64,000 nucleotides of DNA from Craspedostauros australis (lineage: Eukaryota; Bacillariophyta; Bacillariophyceae; Mastogloiales; Achnanthaceae), in assembly GCA_026770025.1 (NCBI GenBank), contig JAMXDE010000060.1, positions 1 through 64,000 of the forward strand. The letters are read 5' to 3'. The position numbers and the translations under genes are program-made. Under the pieces are notes generated by a model, which was given only the letters and a program-made list of their open reading frames with translations, had not been told where the DNA came from and ran no database searches. Positions 1 to 12,062 of this stretch are shown one piece after another. Numbering within the stretch: position 1 is the stretch's first letter; each line of letters starts with the position of its first letter.

Positions 1-295
1 AGAGCATTCACTGATACCGGATAACGATTTATTCCTTATCCTTATAAGCCATCTGCTTAGTTTCATAGAGCATTCCCTCCGGATAAGATTATTTCTTAGC
101 CGCATAATCCATCTGCTTATTTTCTTAGGCATTCACTACCGAATAAGATTATTTCTTATCGCCTTAAGCCATCTGTGCCTTATGTTCATAGAGCATTCAC
201 TACCGGTAAGATTATTCTTATCCCATAGCCATCCTGCTTATTTTTCATAAGGGGAGCATTCTCTACTACCGGATAGAATTGTTTCTTATGGTGCT
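1..295. repeat. Degenerate ~60-bp tandem repeat (array A)
   Basis: About five imperfect units of roughly 60 bases, each with a CATTCACTACCGGATAAG-like block, ATTATTTCTTATC, then a CCATCTGCTTATTTTCAT-like block. Each unit carries a small inverted repeat, GATAAG and CTTATC either side of an AT-rich loop. Units differ by many one-base indels. The array runs off the left edge. Confidence 0.8.
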
Positions 296-885
296 ATTCA
301 GATGGATAAAACTGCGCCTATCCCATGAATCATAGTGCAAATCTCCCTTTATAAGCCCGTCGTTAAAGCATATTGCGGCTATGGGCCAGAATCAGATGCA
401 TTTCTGACCCTGTTGGATTGCGCTATCCATAAGGACGCGATGAGTCTTATAAGATAGACACATTTTGTTTCGTCCTCACAGCAGTTATGCATAAGACGCA
501 AATAATCGTGCTGTGTGAAGCCTCCATAAGGCCCAGACAGCGCTTATAATTCTATCCATCGAGGTGTTTTCGCACTATGGAGAAAATCCCTCATGAAATT
601 GAATTGGATGTTTACGACTAGCTTATCTGACTCAATATGAAGCGCTATGCCTATCCAATGTGACCAACCGCCGGTATTCGTAAGGACAATACAGTCCTTA
701 TCACACACGGCATCATTAAGTGGTCATGACACCAATCCAACGTGTGAATATTCCCTTATGGAGTGGTCATAACGCATTTTCACCCTCAAAAAAAAGTGAT
801 TCTACGGCAAATTAAGCCCTTGTGAACACCGGCATAGACGTTAAATTTCATCCTTTCCCGCGCTCCATACACTCCAATATTGCGT
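296..885. other. No gene seen; spacer between two arrays
   Basis: No open frame of note and no domain. Short words such as CATAAG and CTTATAAG recur at irregular spacing, so this may be decayed material of the flanking arrays, but no clear period can be given. Confidence 0.5.
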
Positions 886-1270
886 AATGAAGAGGACCGA
901 TTATGCCTTTAATACAAGCGCAAAAGTGCGTGTATGAATCGATATGACCCGATTATGCCTTTAAAGAAGGCAAAGTGTGTTATGATTGTAGGACCAATCA
1001 TGGCCTTTTAACAGAAGCTCAAAAGTGCGTTTATGATCGTAGGACCAAGTATGCCTTGACCAAACATCGCAAAAGTGCGTTATGATCGTAGGAACCAATT
1101 ATGCCTTTTACGCAGAACGCAAAATAGGTGCGGTGTCACCGTAGGACCAAGTATGCCTTTTAGCCATACGCGCAAAGTGCGTTTTGTATCGTAGGACCGA
1201 TTATCCTTACAAGCGCAAAAGTGTGTTGTCACGTAGGACCAAGTACGCTTTCAACGCAACGCAAAAAGTC
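886..1270. repeat. Degenerate ~60-bp tandem repeat (array B)
   Basis: Six to seven imperfect units built on GTAGGACCAATTATGCCTTT followed by CGCAAAAGTGCGT and TATGATC. The CGCA-AAAG-TGCG part is a short perfect hairpin. Unit length drifts between about 50 and 65 bases because of small indels. The unit sequence is unrelated to array A. Confidence 0.8.
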
Positions 1271-4200
1271 TTGTACGAGGAAAGATGCTGTACCTACCTT
1301 GGGGTTCCAAGACGACATTGCCATCCTTCGCGTTGTCCCCATCCCGCGAAGGACTTTCGACGGTGCGCAAATTGGTGAAGGACCCCTTTGAATCGGCCAT
1401 TGTTCAGTTGTACGGGGAACAATACACCCTTCTGGGCAGCCGGTGTCTTTCGCCACGGACAGGACACAAAAAAACACTTCAAGCCAATGCAAGATCCTTG
1501 ACATTTCTTTTCTGATGTCAGATGGCCAGAATTACAATAGTGTACGTGTGTGTGCAAGACACCACACGCGTCACCACGCCGTAATGCGTCGTGGCAAGAA
1601 ATTGCTGCGATGGTTGTTTGCTCGTTGCGAGCAAACATCTTCCTGTCCTTGGCAACCACACAGCAGCACCCATCCACTCTGCGAATGAGACGACACAAAC
1701 CGCATCACGCAACGCCACATCCATTACACCAACACTGCGCTCTCTGGCAGAGCACATCTGGAGCCTGAGTTGAGCGAGGTGCCCTTTGTCACACAAATCA
1801 AAACACAACCACACTGATCATAGACGCCACCAGAACGAGCCCCTCGCTTCTTGAAAACGGAGGCGATGCCAGCTCCTCATCCGTGAGCTTGCAGCTGATC
1901 CAACTTGTGGATGTTGGAGCCTTCCATCCGAGACAAGTAGTCGACCTCGCAAAAGATCCGCAAGAACTCATCAAAGGGTATGTGATACTGAAAAAACGCT
2001 CGTAAGAACAAGATCTCTTTGGTATCACTCCAATGCAGGCAACGTGTGGGCCCGAACCTCGGTGGACACATTCGTGGGGTGTGGCGATTGCCCTGTTGCA
2101 TTTTCTGTCCTCCAAAACTTTGCTTTGATCAGCTGCACAAACACCCACAACTCCAAGCACCACTCGATCTCTTCATCGTTTGCTTTTGTGATGGTTTTGG
2201 CAGCAATGGACGCTCATCCGACGCATCGGTAACTGCCATGCCATCTTCGCCCATCGATACCAGAGGGCCTCGAAAACACAAAGCCCTCGAATTCCTCCTG
2301 CAAAGGCCGTCGCGAAACCACAACAACACCCACAATGACGGCACCTCCAAAACGCTGCCACCACACAGACAGAGCTGCATGGAGAAGGGGATCAAAACCC
2401 ATCTCGCATGGCATCAAGCACCAATGGGTCGGTCCAATGTTGCATTCCTAATGAGACTGGGCCATGGCCGAACTTTGGCGAGAAAATTTCATCAGTGTTT
2501 GTCGAGAATGACTTCGATGATGAACATTGAAGTTGTGGGCATGACAGGCCCTCCACCATACAACTCACTGACAGCAAGATATGGGCTTTCTTTGACAGGC
2601 CGAGAACTCGCGCGTCCGCCCAGTTCTCTTCCGGCCCAACACAAGTGGACGTCTTCTAACACTACCAAATTGTGGAGGCCGAAGGAGAGCATTCCGGATG
2701 ATCCATCGCCTTCTACATCCTGCAGCCACATCCAGCAGATACACAGCTGACCATTCATATCGCGAAGTGGTGGGGTGCCCTCGGCCTTTGTGGTGCTGAA
2801 GTATCGGCTCCAGTGGCCATTGGGGCAAAGGGGTATGCAAGGCCATTTGCAACCTTCAGGTCCCACTTCGTCGCGCGCACAGAAGGCACAAGCACACGAC
2901 CTGCAAATGCAGAAGGCCGGTTTTGCAAAGGGCACTGGTGAAAATGCTTCTGCGATGCCCTTTGCTATCGACACATTTCTGCCATCCGCTTGCGCACGCT
3001 GGGGCGTTGTCTGGCTCAATCATGTGTGCCAGACACAATGGCAACCACGTAAAGTCCTCATCTTGTCGACGAGGGTGAGGAAAGACAAACCTGTGGGAAT
3101 GACTGGCAAGTTTTCAAAAATGCCGCACATTGGGTTTCAACTCAGGCGGACCATGCCATCGAAAAAGGGCCAAGTCACAAATCTACTTCACAGTCACACA
3201 GAATCCCCCAATACACGGACAACACAGCAACTCCAGCAACCCGCCCTCTGCCAGCAATGCCAGAAGGTGACCCCATGGCACACCCTTACACCCAGGAGCC
3301 CAATGGGCAGCCGCATTCAATCACGCTTCCGATCGGCAAGAACGACAAGAATCTCGCACCTTTGAGCACGCAACTGCTTCATGGAGACGAGCATCAGTCA
3401 CGCACGCAGGTACACTCAGGTGTTGGAAGCCCAACTCGATGCAGGTTGAGAGGTGGCCGACTTGACTGAGGGTCCGGCGAAGCAGGCTGCCAGAGAAAGG
3501 CAGAGCTGAGACGCAAGACAGCTCAACGAAGCCGTCCGGGAATGGTGGTGACGTGGTACAGCTTCTGATGAGGCTGCCACAACTTCCTGATGGTGTCGTC
3601 AACAAAAGGGACGACCTCACCAGACCGTATTTCGTAAGGGCCAGGATCATCCACACCCGGCAATGAGGCAGATGGTCAGACTGGGACGGGCAACATGCAT
3701 TCGACGAATCCGCAGCAACTCAGCACAGGGCAGAGCCTTCCGCACGACGGAGGAAGGAATATCAGCAACAACAACACTCAGATTCTCCTCCCTACCACGA
3801 TATTGATCCATGTGAAGATGCTGTCCTTGCGGACAGCCCACAAACTGACAGAGGCAGCAGCGGTGGGAGCAGCAGCAGCAAAGCAACCACCTTGCAACTG
3901 CAACAACCCCATCACAGCGGGTCCACAGCTGTAATACGAATCAGAATCCGAAGGGAGAATGTGGGCAATCCGCAGGCAGTGCAGGAGCTCAGATGACCAG
4001 TCAGGAGCCGCCAAACCAACCTGAAGGCGAGGGGACGGGCCAACAACCAACAACTCGGTGGTCGAAGTTTTGAGATAGTGCAGGACCCAACATACCTTGA
4101 TGCTGCAGAAGCACCATAGAATGCTGCAGAAGCACCATTGAATGTGGACGAGGCAATGGACATGACCGAATGAGGAGGCAGGGTGACAATGGGGCAGTGA

Positions 4201-4614
4201 CGGAAACGAGCATACACCAACAAACTAAAGCAACAACGTGAGAATGATACACAACCTTTGAGAATCTATTGTGGATGTAGTGGGCTCATGATGTCGAACA
4301 AACGAGAAGTACGGTGGTTGATTTGTACACACGAAGAATGACATTGTGTGGGTATGGGAGAGTAGAAGGAAGCACAAGTTGGCCATGACAATGAGGAATG
4401 TCCGGACAACACACACGAGCAGGCGACAGTGGAAAAGTAAAATGGAGCCACGAATCTGGATTTTGCATAAATCAGGAGATTGTGCAACAACGACAGGAAG
4501 AGGCTGAAAGATGCAAATTTATCAGTTTGGGTTCTTGACTTTGGACTGTAATTATGAAGAAACTGTTGTTGCCATCACATGGAAATGCAAAATTACCGTC
4601 TTTCCCCCCCCCCC
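1271..4614. other. Undeciphered region, no supported gene
   Basis: Several medium ORFs overlap here on both strands (longest: 2019-2750 plus, 243 codons; 2492-3019 minus, 175 codons), but none shows a recognisable domain or convincing splice structure. The minus frame at 1877-2101 reads like protein (acidic and aromatic, no low complexity) and could be a remnant exon. Decayed transposon sequence is a reasonable guess given the neighbours; it was not identified. Confidence 0.4.
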
Positions 4615-4905
4615 TAGTGCAACCTGCTTTTAAAGGCAGACGGGGGGTTCGCAGAGCCAAAAATGCCTTTAAAGGCAGGCCTGCCTTTAAAGCAGAATTA
4701 CGGCCCCTCAAGGGGTCAAAATCCAAAAAACAGACCCCAACGCAACATGACCCCCACTGCCTCAAAACAACACGGTTTTTGCTCTACGCGTACATACGAC
4801 GTTGCAACCGCAATTTACTTCTGGTTCTGTGCCTTACAGACTACTGCCAATTGAAGCTTATTGAAGCTTACTCATGGCAGCACTTGATGTGAGCATGAAT
4901 AATAC
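4615..4905 (+). repeat. Dispersed palindrome-bearing repeat, copy 1
   Basis: About 290 bases similar to 30,862-31,152 in the opposite orientation. Shared landmarks in order: TGCTTTTAAAGGCAG, CGGGGGGTTCGCAGAG, the double palindrome TGCCTTTAAAGGCA joined by GGCC, a CCCCTCAAGGGGTCAAAATCC block, CAGACCCCAACGC, AACACGGTTTTTGCTCTACGC, GTTGCAACCGCAA and a tail ending near CACTTGATGTGA. In this copy the right arm of the palindrome (centre 4679/4680) has lost one base. No coding capacity; it behaves like a small non-autonomous element or a structured dispersed repeat. Confidence 0.8.
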
Positions 4906-5639
4906 ACCAATGCCTCTCCTTCGACAATAGCTGGTCTATACTTCTTCTAAGCATGTGGAAGATTGATAATGGTAATAGTCATTGCAATAATATTTCGATT
5001 TATTACTTTAGTACAGTTGGCTTCATGGTTGCTTTGCTACGTCTACATGCAGTTGACGTTCAGACTGACAGATGAAGAGGACGTCCCTCCTCCACGTGTA
5101 GATAGGAGGTGGTTCCGATTCTTCTCCTCTGGGTGCGCTCGCGTCCATCTCGGTCGTGTTTTGATTCGTTTTTCCAGCTGCATGAGTACTTCTTCCACAA
5201 TGTTACATTCAATTTCAAAACAAATTTCATCGAGGCGTTGAAACAACTTCGAAATCACTCCGTTTATGGAAAAAAGAGTCGTTTGTGTCTGCAACGACAG
5301 TTCGCGGTATCCAGGTTCTGGGTTGGACGGTTGTGTCCCGGTTTCTGCGCCAATGAAAGTCATCGGTTTTGAGTGGCCCAGAACAAGGAACTTGGCTTGT
5401 TTTGGTGTGGGCTTGCGTCATTGTTCATGTCCATTTGGCACATCAAGGCACCAGGATGGGCATGAAGACGAAAAGCCGACAGCACAGCAACTACGAAAGC
5501 AACTACGACAGCCACGACGAAAGTGAGAAATGAAAGTGACACTGAAGTGACCACAACAGCAAAGACAATGACAACATCAACTCACTCACAGCAACATCAA
5601 CAGCAAAAACCAAACTGAAAAGCCCAGCCCCCAGCATCA
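4906..5639. other. No supported gene
   Basis: A minus-strand frame at 5043-5363 (106 codons, charged and possibly helical centre, Ser/Gly-rich end) is the only candidate exon. There is no family match and no clear splice partner. The rest looks like ordinary noncoding sequence leading into the 65-bp array. Confidence 0.35.
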
Positions 5640-8090
5640 CTCCACATCGATGCCCATGCTTGCCACAGCATCGCATCGACGCCAAATCCACTCGTTGAAG
5701 CTGCCGTCCATGTTCATGCTCTCCAACAGCACACATCGCAGCCACAGCCGCATCCATTGAAGCATGCCGTCTAGTCCCATGCTCTCCAACAGCAGCACAT
5801 CGACAAACACATCCCTCGATCCAATCATCCGTCCATGTCCATGCTCTCCAACGCATCACATCACAAACACTTCGATTGAACATGCCATCCGTCCCATGCT
5901 CTCCAACAGCATCACATCGCAAACACTTCGATTGAAGCATGCCGTCCATGTCCATGCCTCCAACAGCATCACATCGACAGCCACATCCACTTCGATCCAT
6001 CTCCACAGCATCGCAGTCGACAGCCCATCCACTTCGAGTTGAAGCATGCCGTCCATGTCCATGCTCTCCAACAGCATCGACAGCCACACTCCACTTCGAT
6101 TGAAGCATGCCGTTCATGTCCATGCTCTCCAACAGGCATCACATCGACAAACACATCCACTTCGATCCAAGCATGCCGTCTATGTCCATGCTCTCCAACA
6201 GCATCACATCGGCAGCCACAGCCGCATCCATTGAAGCATGCCGTCTATGTCCATGCTCTCCAACAGCATCACATCGACAACACAGTCGCATCGATCGACA
6301 ATCATGCCGTCCATGTCCATGCTCTCCAACAGCATCGCATCGACAAACACATCCACTTCGATCCAAGCATGCCGTCCATGTCCATGCTCTCCAACAGCAT
6401 CACATCGGCAACCACATCCACTTCGATCCAATCATGCCGTCCATGTCCATGCTCTCCAACGCATCGCTCGACAGCCACATCCACTTCGATCCAATCATGC
6501 CGTCCATGTTCATGCTCTCCAACAGCATCGCATCGACAGCCACATCCACTTCGATCCAGCATGCCGTTCATGTCCATGCTCTCCAGACAGCATCACATCG
6601 ACAAACACATCCACTTCGATCCAAGCATTGCCGTCTATGTCCATGCTCTCCAACAGCATCACATCGGCAGCCACAGCCGCATCCATTGAAGCATGCGTCT
6701 ATGTCCATGCTCTCCAACAGCATCACATCGACAAACACAGTCCGCATCGATCCAAGCATGCGCGTCCATGTCCATTCTCTCCAACAGCATCACATCGGCA
6801 ACCACATCCACTTCGATCCAATCATGCCGTCCTGTCCATGCTCTCCAACAGCATCGCATCGACAGCCACATCACCTTCGATCCAATCATGCCGTCCATGT
6901 TTCATGCTCTCCAACAGCATCGCATCGACAGCCACATCCACTTCGATCCAAGCATGCCGTGCATGTCCATGCTCTCCAACAGCATCACATCGAACAAACA
7001 CATCCACTTCGATCCAAGCATGCCGTCTATGTTCCCATGCTCTCCAACAGCATCACATCGCAGCCACAGCCGCATCCATTGAAGCATGCCGTCTATGTCC
7101 ATGCTCTCCAACAGCATCACATCGACAACACAGTCGCATCGATCCAAGCATGCCGTCCATGTCCATAGCTCTCCAACAGCATCACATCGGCAACCACATC
7201 CACTTCGATCCAATCATGCCGTCCATGTCCATGCTCTCCAACAGCAGTCGCATCGACAGCCACATCCACTTCGATCCAATCATGCCGTCCATGTTCATGC
7301 TCTCCAACAGCATCGCATCGACAGCACATCCACTTCGATCCAAGCATGCCGTTCATGTCCATGCTCTCCAACAGCATCACATCGACAAACACATCCACTT
7401 CGATCCAAGCATGCCGTCTATGTCCATAGCTCTCCAACAGCATCACATCGGCATCCACAGCCGCATCCATTGAAGCATGCCGTCTATGTCCATGCTCTCC
7501 AACAGCATCGCACCGACAGCCACATCCACTTCGATTGAAGCTGCCGTCTGTGTCCAAGCTCGATGACAGCATCGACAGCCACATCCACTTCGATTGAAGC
7601 ATGCCGTCTGTGTCCAAGCTCGATGACAGCATCGACAGCCACATCCACTTCGATTGAAGCATGTCGTCCATGTCCCATGCTCTCCAACAGCATCACATCG
7701 ACAGCCACATATCCAATTCGATCCAAGCATGCCGTCCATGTCCATGCTCTCCAACAGCATCACATCGGCAACCACAGTCGCATCGATTGAAGCATGCCGT
7801 CCATGTCCATGCTCTCCAACAGCATCGCATCGACAAACACATCCACTTCGATCCAAGCATGCCGTTCATGTCCATGCTCTCCAACAGCATCACATCGACA
7901 GCCACATCCAATTCGATCCAAGCATGCCGTCCATGTCCATGCTCTCCAACAGCATCACAATCGACAAACACAGTCCGCATCGATCAATCATGCCGTCCAT
8001 TGTCCATGCTCTCCAACAGCATCGCATCGACAAACACATCCACTTCGATCCAACCATGCCGTCCGTGTCCAGCTCGCACAATAGCATCCA
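5640..8090. repeat. 65-bp tandem repeat array
   Basis: About 37 units with consensus landmarks CATGCCGTCCATGTCCATG, CTCTCCAACAGCATC and ACATCCACTTCGATCCAA. Successive ATGCCG words at 6304, 6369 and 6434 are 65 bases apart. Variant units replace CAACCACATCCACTTC by CAGCCACAGCCGCATC or CAACACAGTCGCATC, and near 7540-7650 by a CAAGCTCGATGACAGC form. One-base insertions and losses are frequent. The forward strand is almost free of stops in all three frames, so long ORFs (up to 411 codons) are by-products of the repeat. Confidence 0.93.
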
Positions 8091-8309
8091 CATTGATAGG
8101 TGGCCATTCACTGAAATAGTGTATAGATTCATTTCAATGTAATATCATCTTCTTGTCATTTTTTAGCATGACTTGTGACACCATCGTTTGTTTTTTGGTT
8201 TGGTGTTGGCAAGTGTTTCATTTTTTGGTTTCCGTGAGGAATAGAGAGTTGTGTTGTATCCGTGAGGAAAATAAAATGACTCGTGAGTCCGTTTAGCGCT
8301 AAGTGGACT
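8091..8309. other. Spacer between the 65-bp array and the TIR element
   Basis: T-rich noncoding sequence without ORFs. No repeat unit is seen apart from GTGAGGAA occurring twice (8231 and 8263 area). Confidence 0.4.
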
Positions 8310-8520
8310 CACCATCCACTTGGGGAATTTTTGGTTGCTTCGTAGAGTGGACTCACCGATCCAGTTACGTAAGTGGACTCACCAATCCACTTACGAGCAC
8401 AAAATGACTCGTCCGATTACCCTCTCTCTGAGATTGGAATAGTTCGACTCGCCCAACATCCATCTTTTCAACGATTCCTCGTGATGTTTTACACACTGCG
8501 TGTTTTGTCGCGTTATTCTT
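8310..8520 (+). repeat. Left terminal inverted repeat
   Basis: The outer part holds three tandem units of the form AAGTGGACTCACC-R-ATCCACTT, each an imperfect hairpin (AAGTGGA pairs with TCCACTT). The inner part reads from CGAGCACAAAATGACTCG through GAGATTGGAATAGTTCGACTC to GTGTTTTGTCG and TTATTCTT, matching the right repeat in reverse complement. Confidence 0.9.
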
Positions 8521-10310
8521 CCAACCCAACAACACATGGTGCATTTCCCTCTCGTATTAATATTATAATAATAAAAAACACAATAACAATAACCCACAAC
8601 AATTAAACCCATAATAGGGATGCCCGAGGGCTATAGCCTCGCCCGCACATGCCATGGCTGCACCAGGTAGGTCAAGTATGTCACGAATATATGCCACTCC
8701 TGTCATTTCCGCGTTTTAACAGCCACAGACCCAGGTGCCTGTACACTGCGCAACCTGGGGGTTGTGAGCCCCACACAGGGTGCTGGAGGTGGCCCTTGTA
8801 TCCTGGAGCACCATCACCAGCCACGATGCACGCACCCCCAGCTGACCCGCAGTGAGTCACCCCCATAGGACCCATGTGCGAACGTGGGTGTCGCCGTCCG
8901 GACATCCTGCCTCCTGTCCATCCGATTCTGTCCAGTCCTGTAGTCACACAACACGCTCATCCCCCCGTTGCCTGCCCTGCGCCATCAGACCGCTCAATGC
9001 TACCCTCCAGGCTGGACCTTCCACCACTCTGCGCACTTCCATTAAAACGAACTTTGTCTTGTACCGACCCAACCAATACACAGCAAGGCTTTCCAGGTGT
9101 CATCCTCTGTCACCACACCAGACTCGCCTCCGCAATGGGGCCATGGCTTGATCCAACTGTTTGCCAACCAGCGAAACCGAGTCTGCGCTCCGCAGCTTCA
9201 TCGCTCGCCTCGCATCTCCCTTTTGCATTGCCTGTCAGTGTCTTCTACACACCCGTGTGGATTTTCATCTTTCTCCATCTGCATCCGTTCGATGTTCATT
9301 TCCATCTGAACCCCTTCCGATCCTTGTTCCACACTGTCATCTGCATACCTACGAATCATTGCTGCCTTCTACACTATGTATCACTCTGCTGCATCATGCG
9401 TGCTTCAACATCCCTTCTATCCCTCATGAAACGGAGTGTTGACTGGAACTGTGAGCGACAGCGACGACAACCACCTCGACCCCAACTGCGTTGACGACAC
9501 CTTTGACAGTGATCGAGTATTCGTTCTCCTGATGACTGAAAGCAACAAGGACACTCATAGCGTGTGGAATCCAACGCCATCAGCGTGATAACATTGATGC
9601 TGATGTTGATCGAAGTGGTGAGTCCTCTTGCAAGGGGGGATCATGAGGAAACCTTCTTCCATCCATGACAACGCCAACCACCATGCCTCTACCATACAAG
9701 CACTCCATGCAAGAGCACAACCAATCAGAAGCAGAACGGGCTGACGAAAGCATGTGATCACTCGTTGGCTCCTTCTTGATCCCAAAATGAAGAGTTCCAG
9801 TTTGCAGTGGGGAAATGCCCATGCGGTACAACCATACGAATTGCTTCTTGATGAGGTTCATCAACTCAGCTGTACCACCACAGATTGTTGTGGTTCCCCA
9901 ACCTCATCCATTTCAATATAACCAGTTGATCAGCCTGATCTTAGGTCCTTGGATCTCTGCCTCGTCCTTGAGCCATGGCAGCTTCTCAGACATGTTGAAT
10001 CGCACGCACTCACGCAAAACGCAGAGTTCAGATCTATGAATCCGGTTGCATCGGAAGACGATGAGCAAGCATTGCAGACTGACAAGGTGGGAGGCAGAGG
10101 AGTAGTATTCCACCAACAATCAATCCCACACCAGCATCATTGAAAACGAACTAATCTACACAAACTACTGCACCATCCGCAACACCAGCCGCAGCCAGTG
10201 ATCCTCTGGTGGCCGGGTCGATGACCATGACAGCAGACGATTGCAAATCTGGGCATGGCAGAGGTCCATTGGCTCCGCAGACTTCCAGAACCTGAAGAGC
10301 AAAAAAACAT

Positions 10311-10603
10311 GCCAAAACAGCGCTGATGTCATGGTTCATGACAGCACAGAAAGGTCGGGCGAACAGGTATGCCAGACTCGACCACATGAATGAGGAGCCG
10401 CTGATGCAAGTGGCAATGGACTGCCAGGGCATGCTTGGAGGAAGCAGCCAATTCAGTGCAGCATTTAGGGTGGGCCTGGTGAAGAAGGGCGGCAAAGGCT
10501 ACACTTGCGCATCTGCCAACTTCATCGGTATTGTTGGGACCCCATAGGCGATGCAACAGACAAAGCTGTTATCGTGGAAATGAAAACAAGGACAACAGCT
10601 TGA
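10311..10603 (+). pseudogene. Remnant of a YqaJ-like nuclease domain
   Basis: The plus frame from 10,311 reads a WFM...RLDHMNEEPLM stretch, then VGLVKKGG and ANFIGIVG; a shifted frame then gives VIVEMKTR before a stop at 10,601. The order and spacing match WFM...RLGHTNEQPLM, VDFLAVV and VVEMKTR in the minus-strand transposase at 14.3-14.6 kb. The VDF-like aspartate is replaced by asparagine (ANF), while the E-x-K pair is kept. At least one frameshift separates the two halves. A PD-(D/E)xK nuclease fold of the YqaJ/lambda-exonuclease type is the expected family. Confidence that the two loci are homologous is high; function of this copy is unlikely. Confidence 0.75.
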
Positions 10604-11839
10604 AACGCAAAGGGAGGAAGGAGGCGTATCAGACAAAAGCACACCTGGGGTCCATGGCATCCCAAGCACCATCCACATATTCTTGGAGTCGTGCAAGCCC
10701 TTCATATTGAGCATTGATCAAAGCAAATGAAAGATGCTGCAGGTTTCAATCACATTTAATAGTGTGAAAGGGAGTGTTTTGGTGATCGGTGAGTGCGGGG
10801 GGCGTCACTCAGAACTGCATTCCTACCCGCGTCCTTCCTTTGAATCGCGATTACTACAACCATGCCGGACTTGTCCTCATTCAACCATCAATGTTTGTGC
10901 AATCAGTCCTTTGTAGCTCGTCCTCCTCCCTGCATTCGGAGGAGGACAAAGCTGCCAAAACAATTCAAGAGGGAGAGCACAATCACGGTACAACCGACAG
11001 AGAGGAACTTGCATTGTATGTTCAGCCAGGACAAGAGGATTTGCCCTGGTGCTACATTCATGCTTGTGGCTTCATGTAGCAGGAGAACAGGAGTGGCTGA
11101 AGAATGTGGCATCGCCCCACTGTGGCTTTGAAGAGTCGCAGGAGAGGTGCGGTGATCATACAAAATCTTGCCACCAATTGCTCACCAAGATGAGCGGGTG
11201 GGCAGACAAGGTGACAATCGCAGCTTGAAGAGAAAGTTAGCACAGCAGTGCCGAATGCTGTGGAGACTGGAACTGCCAAAGGTGAGAAGCATGGTAGTGG
11301 AAAAAACAGCAGGACACTGCAGGCACGGACGCAAAGCACCTGCTCGAAGAACTATAGCGAGCAGCACTGGGAAGCAAGCTCACACACACGTATCAAACCA
11401 TCGGAGATAGAGGAGAAATAATCAAGAGAGAAAAGCACAACCACCAAAGAGTAGGTTCATAACGCTAGCCCTGGTGTAGTAAAGAGAGACATGAGCGTGT
11501 CGGAAGCAGGGAGCTCTTCAACGAGAGGAAGATGAGGACGAATTTGATGGCGTGTGCATCAACGCAAGTGGGCACGACAAGCCCAAGGCACCACAGGATA
11601 CAACAAGCGGCTCAGTAGACACAACATATGACGGTGCATAGGTCGGCAGCCAGGCAAGGCTGAACAACAAACAAATTGCTGTACTGCACGTCGAAATGGG
11701 CGGAAAGGCTTCTGCCACAGTACATGTATGTGCAATATCCTCTATAACGCTAGCACCAGACGTAGTACACACCACCAATACAACAAAGGTTACAACGCAT
11801 TGGAAGGAGAAGCTGCAACGTCGGGACAGTTTATGTCGT

Positions 11840-12062
11840 AAGAATAACATCGACAAAACACGCAGTGTGTAAAAACATCACGAGAATCGGTGAAAAGATG
11901 GATGTTGGGGCGAGTCGAACTATTCCAATCTCAGAGAGGGGGTAATCTGACGAGTCATTTTGTGCTCGTAAGTGGATTGGTGAGTCCACTTACGTAACTG
12001 GATTGGTGAGTCCACTTACTGCGAAGGTGGCAAAATAAGTGGATCGGTGAGTCCACTTACGA
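11840..12062 (-). repeat. Right terminal inverted repeat
   Basis: Reverse-complement partner of 8310-8520. Its outer end again carries three AAGTGGACTCACC...TCCACTT hairpin units (around 11,970-12,060). Differences from the left copy include CCGATTACCCTCTCT against CAGATTACCCCCTCT and a one-base change inside the CATCTTTTCA block. Confidence 0.9.

Larger units (their letters stand above)
8310..12062. mobile_element. DNA element with long hairpin-ended terminal inverted repeats
   Basis: The ends 8310-8520 and 11,840-12,062 are inverted copies of each other, colinear over about 210 bases with a few mismatches and one-base gaps. The 3.3-kb interior is mostly undeciphered. At 10,311-10,603 it carries the remains of the same YqaJ-like nuclease domain found in the minus-strand transposase at 12.8-17.4 kb. 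No clean target-site duplication was recognised outside the repeats. It is probably a decayed DNA transposon related to, or nested beside, that element; the transposase core itself was not found here. Confidence 0.75.

Noticed and set aside
1-1270. Telomere or subtelomere signal
   Set aside because: No TTAGGG-type repeat is present; units are about 60 bases and degenerate.
6238-7473. 411-codon ORF in the 65-bp array
   Set aside because: The repeat is open in all forward frames; nothing marks this frame as coding.
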